Source of the DNA: Prauserella rugosa | Lineage (GTDB): Bacteria; Actinomycetota; Actinomycetes; Mycobacteriales; Pseudonocardiaceae | DNA length: 64,000 nucleotides | Assembly: GCF_000719975.1 (NCBI RefSeq) | Contig: NZ_JOIJ01000011.1 | Location: 124,001-188,000 of the forward strand | Direction of reading: 5' to 3' | Shown: positions 8,171 to 16,251 of the stretch, one piece after another | Layout: every line of letters begins with the position of its first letter | How positions within the stretch are numbered: position 1 is the first letter of the stretch | Program-made: the position numbers and the translations under genes | Notes under the pieces: generated by a model | The model's database searches: none | Told to the model about the DNA's origin: nothing | Seen by the model: only the letters and a program-made list of their open reading frames with translations

Positions 8171-8877
8171 TCGCCGACATCGAACCGGTCAACCGCGAGT
8201 CCACCGCCGCGATCATCGCCCGCCAGCTGCGCGAGGCCATCATGAACGGCGCACTGCAGCCGGGCACGCAACTGGGCGAGGCCGACCTCGCCGCCCAGTT
8301 CCAGGTTTCCCGCGGTCCGCTGCGTGAGGCGATGCAGCGGCTCGTGTCCGAGGGCCTGCTGCGCAGCGAACGGCACCGCGGCCTGTTCGTCATCGACCTC
8401 GAACCCGGCGACGTCCAGGACATCTACGCCGCGCGTACGGCCGTGGAACGGGCGGCGGCGACCCTGGTGGTCCGATCCACCGACCGCGACGAGGTGGCCG
8501 CGACGCTCGACGACGCGGTCAAGGCCATGGCCGAGGCCGACGAGGAGGGTAACGCCACCGCGTTGTCCGAGGCCGACCTCCGGTTCCACGAGGCGCTCAT
8601 CGAGGCGTCGGGCAGCCCTCGTCTTCGCCGCATGGCCAGGACGCTGATGATCGAGACGCGGATGTGCCTTTCCGCCCTGCAGCGGACCTACACCGGCGGT
8701 TACGGGGCCGACGAGCGCATCGCCGAGCACCGGGCGATCATCGACGCCGTCCGCACAGGCGACGAGCCCCGGCTCCTGCGCCTCATCGAGGAGCACATGG
8801 CCGACGCCGTGCACCGGTTGGCACCCGGCACCGGCCTGCACGCCGACGGAGACGAGCGGATCGGCGACTCGGCCTGA
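8167..8877 (+). CDS. GntR-family transcriptional regulator, FadR subgroup
   Basis: A 236-residue regulator. The N-terminal winged helix-turn-helix covers about residues 14-75 (GEADLAAQFQVSRGPLREAMQRL is the recognition region, seen as AAQFQVSRGPLREAM), and the rest is the all-helical FCD ligand domain with metal-type histidines in RFHEALIEASG, AEHRAIIDA and EEHMADAV. Translation is coupled to the racemase-like gene by a 4-base overlap, so it is autoregulated if operator B controls that unit. It is the obvious candidate for binding the ATTGTTGACAAT sites at 6560, 7413 and 14830, presumably released by a carboxylate intermediate of the pathway. Confidence 0.93.
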   Translation: MIADIEPVNRESTAAIIARQLREAIMNGALQPGTQLGEADLAAQFQVSRGPLREAMQRLVSEGLLRSERHRGLFVIDLEPGDVQDIYAARTAVERAAATLVVRSTDRDEVAATLDDAVKAMAEADEEGNATALSEADLRFHEALIEASGSPRLRRMARTLMIETRMCLSALQRTYTGGYGADERIAEHRAIIDAVRTGDEPRLLRLIEEHMADAVHRLAPGTGLHADGDERIGDSA

Positions 8878-8964
8878 GGCGACTCGAGTTCAGACCGAGC
8901 CGGCCTCGGGCGACTCGACCCGGCGCGCCTCGACCCCGGCGCTGCTCTCCGCGGCCCGGAACCG

Positions 8965-9573
8965 TCAGCCGTCGCGACGGGCTCCGCGGCACACGTACGT
9001 CATCGCGGGAGGCAGGTTGCGCCACACCGGCGACTGGACCTCCACGTCCTCGAACGTCGCCTCCACGGCCGCACGGAACCGCTTCGACCCGGGAATCCGC
9101 GCCGCGTGGACGTAGGCGAACGTCGAGAAGACACCGTGCGGAGCCAGCGGTGAGGTGATCTCGCCGAGCAGCTTCCACTGCAGCTCGGAGGGGAACAGGG
9201 ACCACGGGAGCCCGCAGAGCATGGCATCCACCGACGTCACACCCCGATCGGCGAGCAGGGTGCCGAGCTCGGCGGCGTCGCCGTGCACGACCTCGACGTT
9301 CGGGAAGGTGCGCTCCAGGTGGTCGGCCATCCGCTCGTCCAGCTCGACGGCCAGGTAGCGCCCGTCGGCGGGCACACGCTCCTGGAGGAGTCTGGTGAAC
9401 GCGCCGGTGCCGGCGCCGATCTCCACGATGGTCGGTGCCTCGACGGCCGGGACGGCGGACGCCATGCGCGCCGCGAGAGCACGCGAGCTCGGCGCCGCGG
9501 CTCCGACCGTCTTCGGATTGCGGACCGCCGCCGACACGAACGGGGGCAGCGAGCGCTTCAGGGCATCGATCAT
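8965..9573 (-). CDS. PmtA-like class I SAM-dependent methyltransferase (copy 1)
   Basis: A 202-residue methyltransferase. The SAM-binding motif is VEIGAGTGAFTRLL, followed by the acidic YLAVELDERM strand, GDAAEL, and the catalytic-region CGLPWSLFP, a pattern like phospholipid N-methyltransferase PmtA and the rRNA adenine dimethyltransferase fold. Start at 9573 behind a G-rich site; upstream reading is unconserved. It is a clear paralogue of the protein at 10432 (shared IAPSS/AAPSSRALA, EIGAGTG, CGLPWSL, WRNLPPAMTYV). It is 145 bp downstream of dedA on the same strand. The 87 bases between this gene and gntR contain three GGCGACTCG copies (one in the gntR end) and nothing else. Confidence 0.85.
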   Translation of the reverse strand: MIDALKRSLPPFVSAAVRNPKTVGAAAPSSRALAARMASAVPAVEAPTIVEIGAGTGAFTRLLQERVPADGRYLAVELDERMADHLERTFPNVEVVHGDAAELGTLLADRGVTSVDAMLCGLPWSLFPSELQWKLLGEITSPLAPHGVFSTFAYVHAARIPGSKRFRAAVEATFEDVEVQSPVWRNLPPAMTYVCRGARRDG

Positions 9574-9708
9574 GCCCCCCACGATCCGGGATCCATCCGC
9601 GCCGCGCTTCGTGTTGCAGATCACATTCGGTCCGGACCACGACAAACGCCCGAGAATCCGACGGTGTGCGTCTCGAAACCCGGTCACGCCTTCGCCCATA
9701 TCCGCCTA

Positions 9709-9756
9709 AATCGGACACTCACCGGGTGTACCGAGTCGCGCACGGAGTGTCCGATT
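9709..9756 (-). terminator. Hairpin across the 3' end of dedA
   Basis: AATCGGACACTC at 9709-9720 pairs perfectly with GAGTGTCCGATT at 9745-9756 (12 bp, 24-base loop). It spans the dedA stop codon at 9719. No U-tract follows, as is common in high-GC genomes. It may attenuate transcription into the downstream methyltransferase. Confidence 0.45.
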
Positions 9757-10435
9757 CGCCGACCCGGGTGCCGCTTTCGGCTTCTGTCCTCGCATCGCAC
9801 GGCCTGTCGGATTCGTCCGCGCCTGCCGTGTCGACTTCGGACACTCGCGAGCGACGGGAGCCCGCCACGAACACGGCCAGCAGCACGATCACCGCGACGC
9901 CCGCCACGGTCACCGCCGTCCCCACCCGCTGGTACAGCTCTCCGGCCAGCAACCCGACCGTCGTGCCCGTCGTGGCCCAGACCCCTGCCGACGTGAGCTG
10001 GCAGGCCGTGAACACCCGGTACGGCATGCCCTGCGCACCCGCAATGCGCGGAACGAAGGTCCGGACGCCGACGATCCACTGTCCGGCGACGACGGCCGTC
10101 CTCGGCCCCCGGTCGACGAGGTCGACGGCGGCCTCCCCGGGTGCGCGCCGCCGAACCCGCGCGAGCAGGCGGGCGAACCCCGCCCGCCTGCCGAGGCGGT
10201 ACGCGATCTGCCCGCCCGCCATGGCGGCCCCCACCGCCGCGGGATAGCCGAGGCCGGGATGAACCAGCCCCGTCGAGATCGCGAAGCCCAGGGCCAGCAG
10301 CGCACTCAGGCCCGGCAGCACGAGCCCGACCACGAGCGCCGTCTCGCAGAGGATCAGCACCGCCGCGACACCGACGAACAGCGGCGGAGCCGTCCGGCCT
10401 ACCGCATCGAGGCAGGCGACACCCAGGTCGATCAT
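9719..10435 (-). CDS. DedA-family membrane protein (VTT domain)
   Basis: A 238-residue integral membrane protein with a DedA/SNARE-associated (VTT) domain. Hydrophobic segments are visible near residues 13-55 and, after the cytoplasmic stretch, near 130-195; the diagnostic loop is RTFVPRIAGAQGMPYRVF. Recent work assigns phospholipid or undecaprenyl-phosphate translocation to this family. Its start overlaps the stop of the PmtA-like gene by ATGA, so the two are translationally coupled. The C-terminal tail is hydrophilic, with repeated ESD/ESG patterns. The pairing suggests a membrane-lipid headgroup function. Confidence 0.9.
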   Translation of the reverse strand: MIDLGVACLDAVGRTAPPLFVGVAAVLILCETALVVGLVLPGLSALLALGFAISTGLVHPGLGYPAAVGAAMAGGQIAYRLGRRAGFARLLARVRRRAPGEAAVDLVDRGPRTAVVAGQWIVGVRTFVPRIAGAQGMPYRVFTACQLTSAGVWATTGTTVGLLAGELYQRVGTAVTVAGVAVIVLLAVFVAGSRRSRVSEVDTAGADESDRPCDARTEAESGTRVGESDTPCATRYTR

Positions 10436-11103
10436 CCGGCCGTGGCCACCGGTCCGCCCGCCACGGGTTCCCTGGCCACGTACGTCAACGCCGGGGGCAC
10501 GTTGCGCCACACGACGGGTTCCGCGCGCACCTGGGCGAACGTCTCCCCGAGCACCGCCCGGAACCGCCGGGCGCCCGCGATAGCCGTGGCGTGCGCGTAG
10601 GCGAAGGTCGTGAACGACGCTCCCTCCGCGAGCACGCCTGCGACCTCGCCGAGCACGGCGCGCTGGTCGGCCTCGGGCAGCAGCGACCACGGGAGGCCGC
10701 ACACCACCGCGTCCACGGTGGACACGTCTCGGCAGGCGAGCAGCTCGCGCAGCCGCGCCGCGTCCCCGTAGACGACGTCCACACCAGGGCAGGTCGCCTC
10801 GACGTGCGCGGCCAGTCCGGCGTCCCGTTCCACGGCGATCACCCGTCCCCAGGACGGGACGCGGCTGCGCAGTTCGCGGGTGAACACCCCCGTACCCGCA
10901 CCGATTTCCACCACGGTCGGGTTGCCGCTCGTGGGCACGTGCGCACTCATCCGCCTGGCCAGGGCCTGCGAGCTCGGGGCGATCGCGCCGACCAGGCCGG
11001 GGTGCCGCAGTGCGGCGGCGAAGAAGCGAGCCCAATCACGGGACCGCGGGACAGTCGTGTCTGTTGCCGGAGTCTTCTTTGCCGGGGTGGCTGATTTCGT
11101 CAT
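10432..11103 (-). CDS. PmtA-like class I SAM-dependent methyltransferase (copy 2)
   Basis: A 223-residue paralogue of the protein at 8965, with VVEIGAGTGVFTREL as SAM motif, VIAVERD, GDAARL and CGLPWSLLP. It has an extra N-terminal Thr/Lys-rich segment (MTKSATPAKKTPATDTT). The start at 11103 gives this tail; the first conserved residue is about 20 codons in. It is the first gene of an operon with dedA. Phospholipid or small-molecule methylation is inferred from the family; an rRNA substrate is unlikely because the catalytic block reads GLPW instead of NxPF. Confidence 0.83.
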   Translation of the reverse strand: MTKSATPAKKTPATDTTVPRSRDWARFFAAALRHPGLVGAIAPSSQALARRMSAHVPTSGNPTVVEIGAGTGVFTRELRSRVPSWGRVIAVERDAGLAAHVEATCPGVDVVYGDAARLRELLACRDVSTVDAVVCGLPWSLLPEADQRAVLGEVAGVLAEGASFTTFAYAHATAIAGARRFRAVLGETFAQVRAEPVVWRNVPPALTYVAREPVAGGPVATAG

Positions 11104-11181
11104 GCCACCACGATCACGGGAGAACGCCCCGGGCGGATCGGCCTCTCGGCCATGATCGCCGGCCACTCGCACGAGCGGGTA

Positions 11182-11199
11182 CTCCTCCCTGGGGAGGAG
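11182..11199. promoter_or_regulatory. CTCCTCCC-TG-GGGAGGAG inverted repeat before the two-component operon
   Basis: A perfect 18-base repeat with 8-base arms and a 2-base centre, 17 bases upstream of the histidine kinase start. The right arm resembles a ribosome site but is too far from the ATG at 11216 for an optimal spacing. The 2-base centre is too short for an RNA hairpin loop at full pairing, so a dimeric protein site, perhaps for the response regulator, fits better. Confidence 0.4.
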
Positions 11200-11215
11200 G
11201 AGAAACCCCGAGACG

Positions 11216-12514
11216 ATGCCTAGAGTCCGCATCGTGCCCTCGCAGTCGACACCGGACGATCCGGCGCAGCAGCACCCGGCGCGGCCGAACCGGGAACAGC
11301 AGGCCGCCGCGCGCCCGGCGCGGTGGTGGGCGCGGGTTCCGCCGCTGGCTGTGCGCGCACTGGCACCGATCTACGCGGTCACCTACCTCCTGGTGCTGGC
11401 GGGCACGCCCGCCGGACCGCGGGAGTGGGCGCTGAGTCTCGCGTCGGCCGGACTGCTGCTGGCAGGCGGACGGTTGCCCACGGTGGTGGCGCTCGCCCAG
11501 GCGCCGCTGTTCCTCCTCGCCGTGCAGACCACCGTGTCGGCCAGCCACCTCGTCCCGCTGTTCGCGGCGGCGTCACTGGCCGAACTCGTCTACCGCCGCC
11601 GCGGACCGGTGCTCTGGGCGTGTGTCGCGGGCGCCGCCGGCGTGGTCGCACCGCTGATCGACTGGGCCGATCCGCCACTCGGCGTGGTGCGGGTGCTGTT
11701 GGCGGTCGGCTCGCCCGTGGTCGCCGGGGCGTGGCTGCGCGCCCAGCGGGGCTACATGCGTCAGGCCGAGGAGCGCGCCGAGGAGGCCGAGCGGACGAAA
11801 CTGATCCGCGAGCAGGCTGCACGCGCGGAGGAGCGAACGGCCATCGCGCGCGAACTCCACGACGTCGTGGCGCATCACGTCGCGTCGATCTCGCTGCGGG
11901 TCGGCGTCGCCAGACATGTGGTGTCCACATCGGACCCTCAGGTCACGGCGGTGCTCGACGACGTGCACGCCACGGCCGCCACCGCACTAACCGACCTGCG
12001 CAGGCTCGTGGCGGTGCTACGGGGCGGTCCCGACGACGCTCCCGGCGACAGCGCCGGGAGCGGTGCCCGAAGGCTGGCGCTGACCAAGCCCGCGGCGCTG
12101 GAGGCCGAGCTTCGCGGTGCCGCGCAGCGGGCACGCAGCGCCGGGATCGACGTCACCGCCGACATCGCACCGACACCACCCGCCATGGACGCGCTCTGCG
12201 GAGCCACCGTGCTGCGCATCGCCCAGGAGGGCCTGACCAACGTACTCAAACACGCCGGTGCCGGCGCCCAGGCACGGCTGACCGTGCACTACGACGACGG
12301 GGCCGCCGGTTCGGTCGCCGTCGTCGAGGTGGCCGACTCCGGTGGCGGATCGGGCGCACCGGACCCCCACGTCGCGGAGGGCGGAGGACACGGGTTGGTG
12401 GGCATGGCCGAACGCGTCGCCCTCGTCGGCGGACGACTCGAGGCCGAACGACACGGGCAAGGATGGCGGTTGCACGCCGAGGTGCCCGTCGACGCGGAAA
12501 GGAGCAGCGCATGA
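11216..12514 (+). CDS. Sensor histidine kinase (HisKA_3, NarL/DesK type)
   Basis: A 432-residue membrane sensor kinase. After a Pro/Gln-rich N-terminus, hydrophobic helices occupy about residues 45-170, with little periplasmic loop, so it may sense a membrane or envelope signal. A coiled-coil linker (AEERAEEAERTKLIREQ) leads to the phospho-acceptor histidine in ARELHDVVAHHVASISL; the GHKL ATPase domain follows, with EGLTNVLKHAG (N box), VADSGGG and GHGLVGMAERV (G boxes). ATG 11216 is used although the AGGAGG is distant; GTG 11234 is an alternative. Overlaps the response regulator by ATGA. Confidence 0.93.
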   Translation: MPRVRIVPSQSTPDDPAQQHPARPNREQQAAARPARWWARVPPLAVRALAPIYAVTYLLVLAGTPAGPREWALSLASAGLLLAGGRLPTVVALAQAPLFLLAVQTTVSASHLVPLFAAASLAELVYRRRGPVLWACVAGAAGVVAPLIDWADPPLGVVRVLLAVGSPVVAGAWLRAQRGYMRQAEERAEEAERTKLIREQAARAEERTAIARELHDVVAHHVASISLRVGVARHVVSTSDPQVTAVLDDVHATAATALTDLRRLVAVLRGGPDDAPGDSAGSGARRLALTKPAALEAELRGAAQRARSAGIDVTADIAPTPPAMDALCGATVLRIAQEGLTNVLKHAGAGAQARLTVHYDDGAAGSVAVVEVADSGGGSGAPDPHVAEGGGHGLVGMAERVALVGGRLEAERHGQGWRLHAEVPVDAERSSA

Positions 12515-13161
12515 TCCGGGTCCTCCTCGCGGACGACCAACAGCTCGTCCGGGCAGGCCTGCGGATGCTGTGCGAGTCCACAACGGACATCGAGGTCGTC
12601 GGCGAGGCGGCGGACGGCCAGCAGGCACTGGCCGAGGCCGAACGCACGCGGCCCGATCTGGTCGTGATGGATCTGCGCATGCCGGGAATGGACGGCATCA
12701 CCGCCACCCGGCGGCTGATCGAACGCGGATCACCGGCGCGGGTTCTGGTCCTGACCACGTTCGACGACGACGGTCACCTCTACCCCGCGCTGTCCGCGGG
12801 TGCCTGTGGGTTCCTCGCGAAGGACGCCACCCCGGAGGCGTTGCTCGACGCCATCCGCCGTGCCGCGGCGGGCGACAGTCCATTCAGCCCGCACGTGCTG
12901 CGCAGGCTCGTCCGCAGCGCCGTGGACCAGCGCGCCGCACCACCACCCGCGCCGCCCGCGGACCTCACCGACCGGGAGCGGGAGGTACTGAGTTTGGTGG
13001 CCGAGGGCCTGTCGAACGCCGAGATCGCGTCGCGGCTGCACGTCAGCGTCACGACGGTCAAGACCCACATCAGCAATCTGCTGGCGAAAACGGGAACCGA
13101 CAACCGGGTTCGTCTCGCCATGAGCGCGCTCGGCGGCCGGCCGGAGCCGGGCCCGCGCTGA
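12511..13161 (+). CDS. Response regulator, NarL/LuxR family
   Basis: A 216-residue partner of the upstream kinase. The receiver domain has the acidic pair DD at 8-9, phospho-acceptor Asp54 in VVMDLRMPGMDG, and Lys in FLAKDATPE; the LuxR helix-turn-helix is in LTDREREVLSLVAEGLSN and EIASRLHVSVTTVKTHI. Translationally coupled to the kinase. The regulated genes are unknown; the neighbouring dedA/methyltransferase operon is divergent and is one candidate. Confidence 0.95.
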   Translation: MIRVLLADDQQLVRAGLRMLCESTTDIEVVGEAADGQQALAEAERTRPDLVVMDLRMPGMDGITATRRLIERGSPARVLVLTTFDDDGHLYPALSAGACGFLAKDATPEALLDAIRRAAAGDSPFSPHVLRRLVRSAVDQRAAPPPAPPADLTDREREVLSLVAEGLSNAEIASRLHVSVTTVKTHISNLLAKTGTDNRVRLAMSALGGRPEPGPR

Positions 13162-13181
13162 CCGTTAACCACACAGGTCAG

Positions 13182-13224
13182 CCGTCCCCGGCGGCGAACG
13201 TGACACGGACGCCGCCGAGGACGG
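13182..13224. terminator. Bidirectional hairpin between convergent genes
   Basis: CCGTCC-C-CGGCGGCG (13182-13196) pairs with CGCCGCCG-A-GGACGG (13210-13224), 14 pairs with one mismatch and a 13-base loop. It sits between the response regulator and the convergent semialdehyde dehydrogenase gene and can serve both. Confidence 0.6.
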
Positions 13225-13242
13225 AAGGAAGCCGCACCGCGG

Positions 13243-14709
13243 TCACAGGCCGCCGATGGCGATGTACTTGGTCTCGAGGAACTCGTCGATGCCGACGCTG
13301 CCGCCCTCGCGGCCCAGACCGGACTGCTTCACGCCGCCGAACGGAGCGGCCGCGTTCGACACGACACCTTGGTTCAGGCCGACCATGCCGGTCTCCATCC
13401 GCTCACTGACCCGGATCGCCCGCGTGAGGTCCTGCGTGTAGACGTAGCCGACCAGCCCGTACTCGGTGTTGTTGGCGGCGGCGAGCGCCTCGTCCTCGGT
13501 CTCGAACGTCGAGATCGGGGCCACCGGGCCGAAGATCTCCTCCGAGCTCATCCGCGCCTCCCACGGCACGCCGGTGAGCACGGTCGGCTGGTAGAAGTTG
13601 CCCGGACCGTCCACAGTGGCCCCACCGGTGAGCACCTTCGCACCGCGCTGGGCAGCGTCGGCGACGAGCTCGGAGACCTTCGCGATGGCGTCGGAGTCGA
13701 TCAGCGGACCGACCACGACGCCGTCCTCGGTGCCCCGGCCGATCGGCAGGCCCTCCATGCGCTCGGTGAGCTTGCGCGAGAACTCGTCGGCGACCGAACT
13801 GTGCACGTAGAACCGGTTGGCCGCCGTGCACGCCTCACCGATGTTGCGCATCTTGGCCTGCATCGCACCGTCCACCGCGGCGTCCAGATCGGCGTCCTCG
13901 AACACCAGGAACGGCGCGTTGCCACCCAGCTCCATCGAGGTGCGCATCACCGTGCCCGCACACTGCTCCAGCAACTTCCTGCCGACCGCGGTCGATCCGG
14001 TGAACGACAGCTTCCGCGCCCTGCCGTCGCGGATCAGCGGTTCGATCAGCCCGCCCGCGTCGGAGGTGGTCACCACGTTCAGCACGCCGTCGGGCAGTCC
14101 GCACTCGGCCAGGATCTCGGCCAGCGCCAGCATCGACAGCGGCGTCTGCTCGGCAGGCTTGATCACCATCGTGCAGCCCGCGGCGATCGCCGGTCCGATC
14201 TTGCGCGTGCCCATCGCCATCGGGAAGTTCCACGGCGTGATCAGCAGGCATGGGCCGACCGGCTGCTTGGTGACGAGGAACCGGCCGGTGCCGTTCGGCG
14301 CGACCGCGTAGCCACCGTCGATGCGCACGGCCTCCTCGGCGAACCAGCGGAAGAACTCGGCCGCGTAGGCGATCTCACCCTTGGCCTCGGCGAGCGGCTT
14401 GCCCATCTCGAGGGTCATCAGAAGGGCGAGTTCCTCCTGCCGCTCCATCAGCTTCTCGTAGGCACGGCGCAGGATCTCGCCGCGTTCCCTCGGTGCGTGC
14501 GCGGCCCACTCGTCCTGCGCGGCCACGGCGGCGTCCAGAGCGGCGACCCCGTCCTGCGGGGAGCCGTCGGAGATCGCGCACAGCGTCTCGCCCGTCGCCG
14601 GGTCGGTCACCTCGAGCGTCGCGTTCCCGGACGCCGGGGTCCACTTGCCGCCGATGAACAGCTCCTTGTTCACCGCCGAGACCACGCCGGCTTCACTGAC
14701 CGTGCTCAT
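13243..14709 (-). CDS. gabD: Succinate-semialdehyde dehydrogenase (NAD(P)+)-type aldehyde dehydrogenase
   Basis: A 488-residue aldehyde dehydrogenase close to GabD. Asn161 (ITPWNFPMAM), Glu260 (MELGGNAPFLVFEDAD) and the nucleophile Cys294 (IGEACTAANRF) form the active site, and the C-terminus has KQSGLGREGG. Oxidation of succinate semialdehyde is suggested both by this pattern and by the divergent class III aminotransferase; other short omega-semialdehydes (such as malonate or glutarate semialdehyde) are possible. The start at 14709 precedes the conserved ELFIGGKW by 15 residues. The predicted promoter TTGTAG-N17-TAGCAT has operator C inside its spacer. Confidence 0.88.
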   Translation of the reverse strand: MSTVSEAGVVSAVNKELFIGGKWTPASGNATLEVTDPATGETLCAISDGSPQDGVAALDAAVAAQDEWAAHAPRERGEILRRAYEKLMERQEELALLMTLEMGKPLAEAKGEIAYAAEFFRWFAEEAVRIDGGYAVAPNGTGRFLVTKQPVGPCLLITPWNFPMAMGTRKIGPAIAAGCTMVIKPAEQTPLSMLALAEILAECGLPDGVLNVVTTSDAGGLIEPLIRDGRARKLSFTGSTAVGRKLLEQCAGTVMRTSMELGGNAPFLVFEDADLDAAVDGAMQAKMRNIGEACTAANRFYVHSSVADEFSRKLTERMEGLPIGRGTEDGVVVGPLIDSDAIAKVSELVADAAQRGAKVLTGGATVDGPGNFYQPTVLTGVPWEARMSSEEIFGPVAPISTFETEDEALAAANNTEYGLVGYVYTQDLTRAIRVSERMETGMVGLNQGVVSNAAAPFGGVKQSGLGREGGSVGIDEFLETKYIAIGGL

Positions 14710-14815
14710 GCCACAGCTCCCAAGTTCGTCGAATCGTCCAGTCACTCCGAGCTCTTGTCACCCGGTACCACGCTGCCACCACCGCGGGTATCCGCGCACC
14801 CCGCCGACCACCGCG

Positions 14816-14863
14816 GCAATGCTACGAACATTGTTGACAATCTACAACCCTGCCGACTACAAC
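14816..14863. promoter_or_regulatory. Divergent promoters with operator C (ATTGTTGACAAT, 14830-14841)
   Basis: The 12-base palindrome ATTGT-TG-ACAAT at 14830-14841 is identical to the core of operators A and B. Toward the aminotransferase, TTGACA (14835-14840) is followed after 17 bases by TACAAC (14858-14863). Toward the semialdehyde dehydrogenase, TTGTAG (14848-14843) is followed after 17 bases by TAGCAT (14825-14820), so the operator fills that spacer. Repressor binding here would block both directions. Confidence 0.7.
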
Positions 14864-14967
14864 CGGAGCTACAGCTCGGACGCCCCGAGCCTGGACCCGA
14901 TCTCCCGCGTTCGCCACCGAGCACGCGCGCCGAGTCCCGCAACGGAACCCAGAAGGAGTCCGCAGTC

Positions 14968-16221
14968 ATGGCCAAGCTCTCCCCTCTGCTCAAGCAGGCG
15001 ACGCCGGTCGTGGTCGACCACGGCGAGGGTGCCTACCTGTACGACACCGACGGCCGCAGGCATCTCGACTTCACGGCGGGCATCGGCGTGACGAGCACCG
15101 GCCACTGCCACCCCCGGGTCGTCGCGGCGGCGCAGGAGCAGATCGGGAAGCTCGTCCACGGCCAGTACACGACGGTCATGCACAAACCGCTGCTCGAACT
15201 GTCGGAACGACTGGGTGACGTCCTGCCCTCGGGTCTCGACTCGCTGTTCTTCGCCAACTCCGGCAGTGAGGCCGTCGAGGCGGCCCTGCGCCTGGCCAGG
15301 CAGGCCACGGGACGTCCCAACGTCGTGGTGTTCCAGGGCGGGTTCCACGGGCGGACGGTCGCCACCGCCACGATGACGACGTCGGGCACGCGCTTCAGCG
15401 CCGGCATCTCGCCGCTCATGGGCGGCGTGCACGTGGCGCCGTTCCCGTTCGCCTACCACTACGGCTGGGACGAGCGCACCGCCACCGAGTTCGCACTGCG
15501 CGAGCTCGACTACCTCTTCGCCACCGTCACCGCGCCCAACGAGACGGCCGCGTTCATCATCGAGCCGATGCTGGGCGAGGGCGGCTACGTGCCCGCCAAC
15601 TCGGAGTTCATGGCCGGCCTGCGCCGGAGGGCCGACGAGCACGGCATCCTGCTGGTCATCGACGAGATCCAGACCGGATTCGGCCGCACGGGGCGGTTCT
15701 GGGGACACGACCACTTCGACGTCCGCCCCGACGTCATGACGATCGCCAAGGGCCTCGCGAGCGGGTTCCCGCTGTCGGGCATCGCCGCCTCCGAGGAGCT
15801 GATGGCCAAGGCCTTCCCCGGTTCGCAGGGCGGAACCTACGGCGGCAACGCGGTTTCGTGCGCCGCCGCTGTGGCCACACTCGACGTCATCAACGACGAG
15901 AACCTCGTGGAGAACGCGGCGGCACGGGGCAAGCAGCTGCTGGACGGCGCCCGCGCCGTGGCCGACAAGACCTCGGCGATCGGCGACGTGCGAGGGCTGG
16001 GGCTGCTCGTCGGCTCGGAGTTCACGGCCGCGGACGGCACGCCCGACAACGCCACCGCACAGGCGGCACAGAAACTGGCGGCCGAACGCGGTCTGCTGAT
16101 GCTCACCTGCGGCGCCTACATGAACGTGGTCCGCATGATCCCGCCGCTCGTGGTCACCGCCGAGCAGATCGACGAGGCACTCGAGATCTGGTCGGGCGTC
16201 GTCGCCGACGTCACCGCCTGA
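14968..16221 (+). CDS. Class III aminotransferase (4-aminobutyrate aminotransferase type)
   Basis: A 417-residue PLP enzyme. The PLP lysine is Lys261 in TIAKGLASGFPLSG; IDEIQTGFGRTG supplies the Asp that holds the pyridine nitrogen, and ANSGSEAVEAALRLAR the phosphate loop. Family members move an amino group from omega-amino acids (GABA, beta-alanine, ornithine type) to 2-oxo acids. Divergent from gabD under the shared operator C, which argues for an amine-to-semialdehyde-to-acid sequence. ATG 14968 has AGAAGGAG upstream. DUF3830 follows after 30 bases in the same operon. Confidence 0.88.
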   Translation: MAKLSPLLKQATPVVVDHGEGAYLYDTDGRRHLDFTAGIGVTSTGHCHPRVVAAAQEQIGKLVHGQYTTVMHKPLLELSERLGDVLPSGLDSLFFANSGSEAVEAALRLARQATGRPNVVVFQGGFHGRTVATATMTTSGTRFSAGISPLMGGVHVAPFPFAYHYGWDERTATEFALRELDYLFATVTAPNETAAFIIEPMLGEGGYVPANSEFMAGLRRRADEHGILLVIDEIQTGFGRTGRFWGHDHFDVRPDVMTIAKGLASGFPLSGIAASEELMAKAFPGSQGGTYGGNAVSCAAAVATLDVINDENLVENAAARGKQLLDGARAVADKTSAIGDVRGLGLLVGSEFTAADGTPDNATAQAAQKLAAERGLLMLTCGAYMNVVRMIPPLVVTAEQIDEALEIWSGVVADVTA

Positions 16222-16251
16222 GCGGGTTGCGGACACCGGAAGGGAACGACA

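Noticed and set aside
8878..8964. Regulatory repeat GGCGACTCG near the gntR 3' end
   Set aside because: Three short GC-rich copies with uneven spacing, one in coding sequence; within expectation for this base composition.
9709..9756. Attachment site or mobile-element end because of the 12-bp inverted repeat
   Set aside because: It spans the dedA stop in a normal terminator position, and no integrase or target duplication is nearby.
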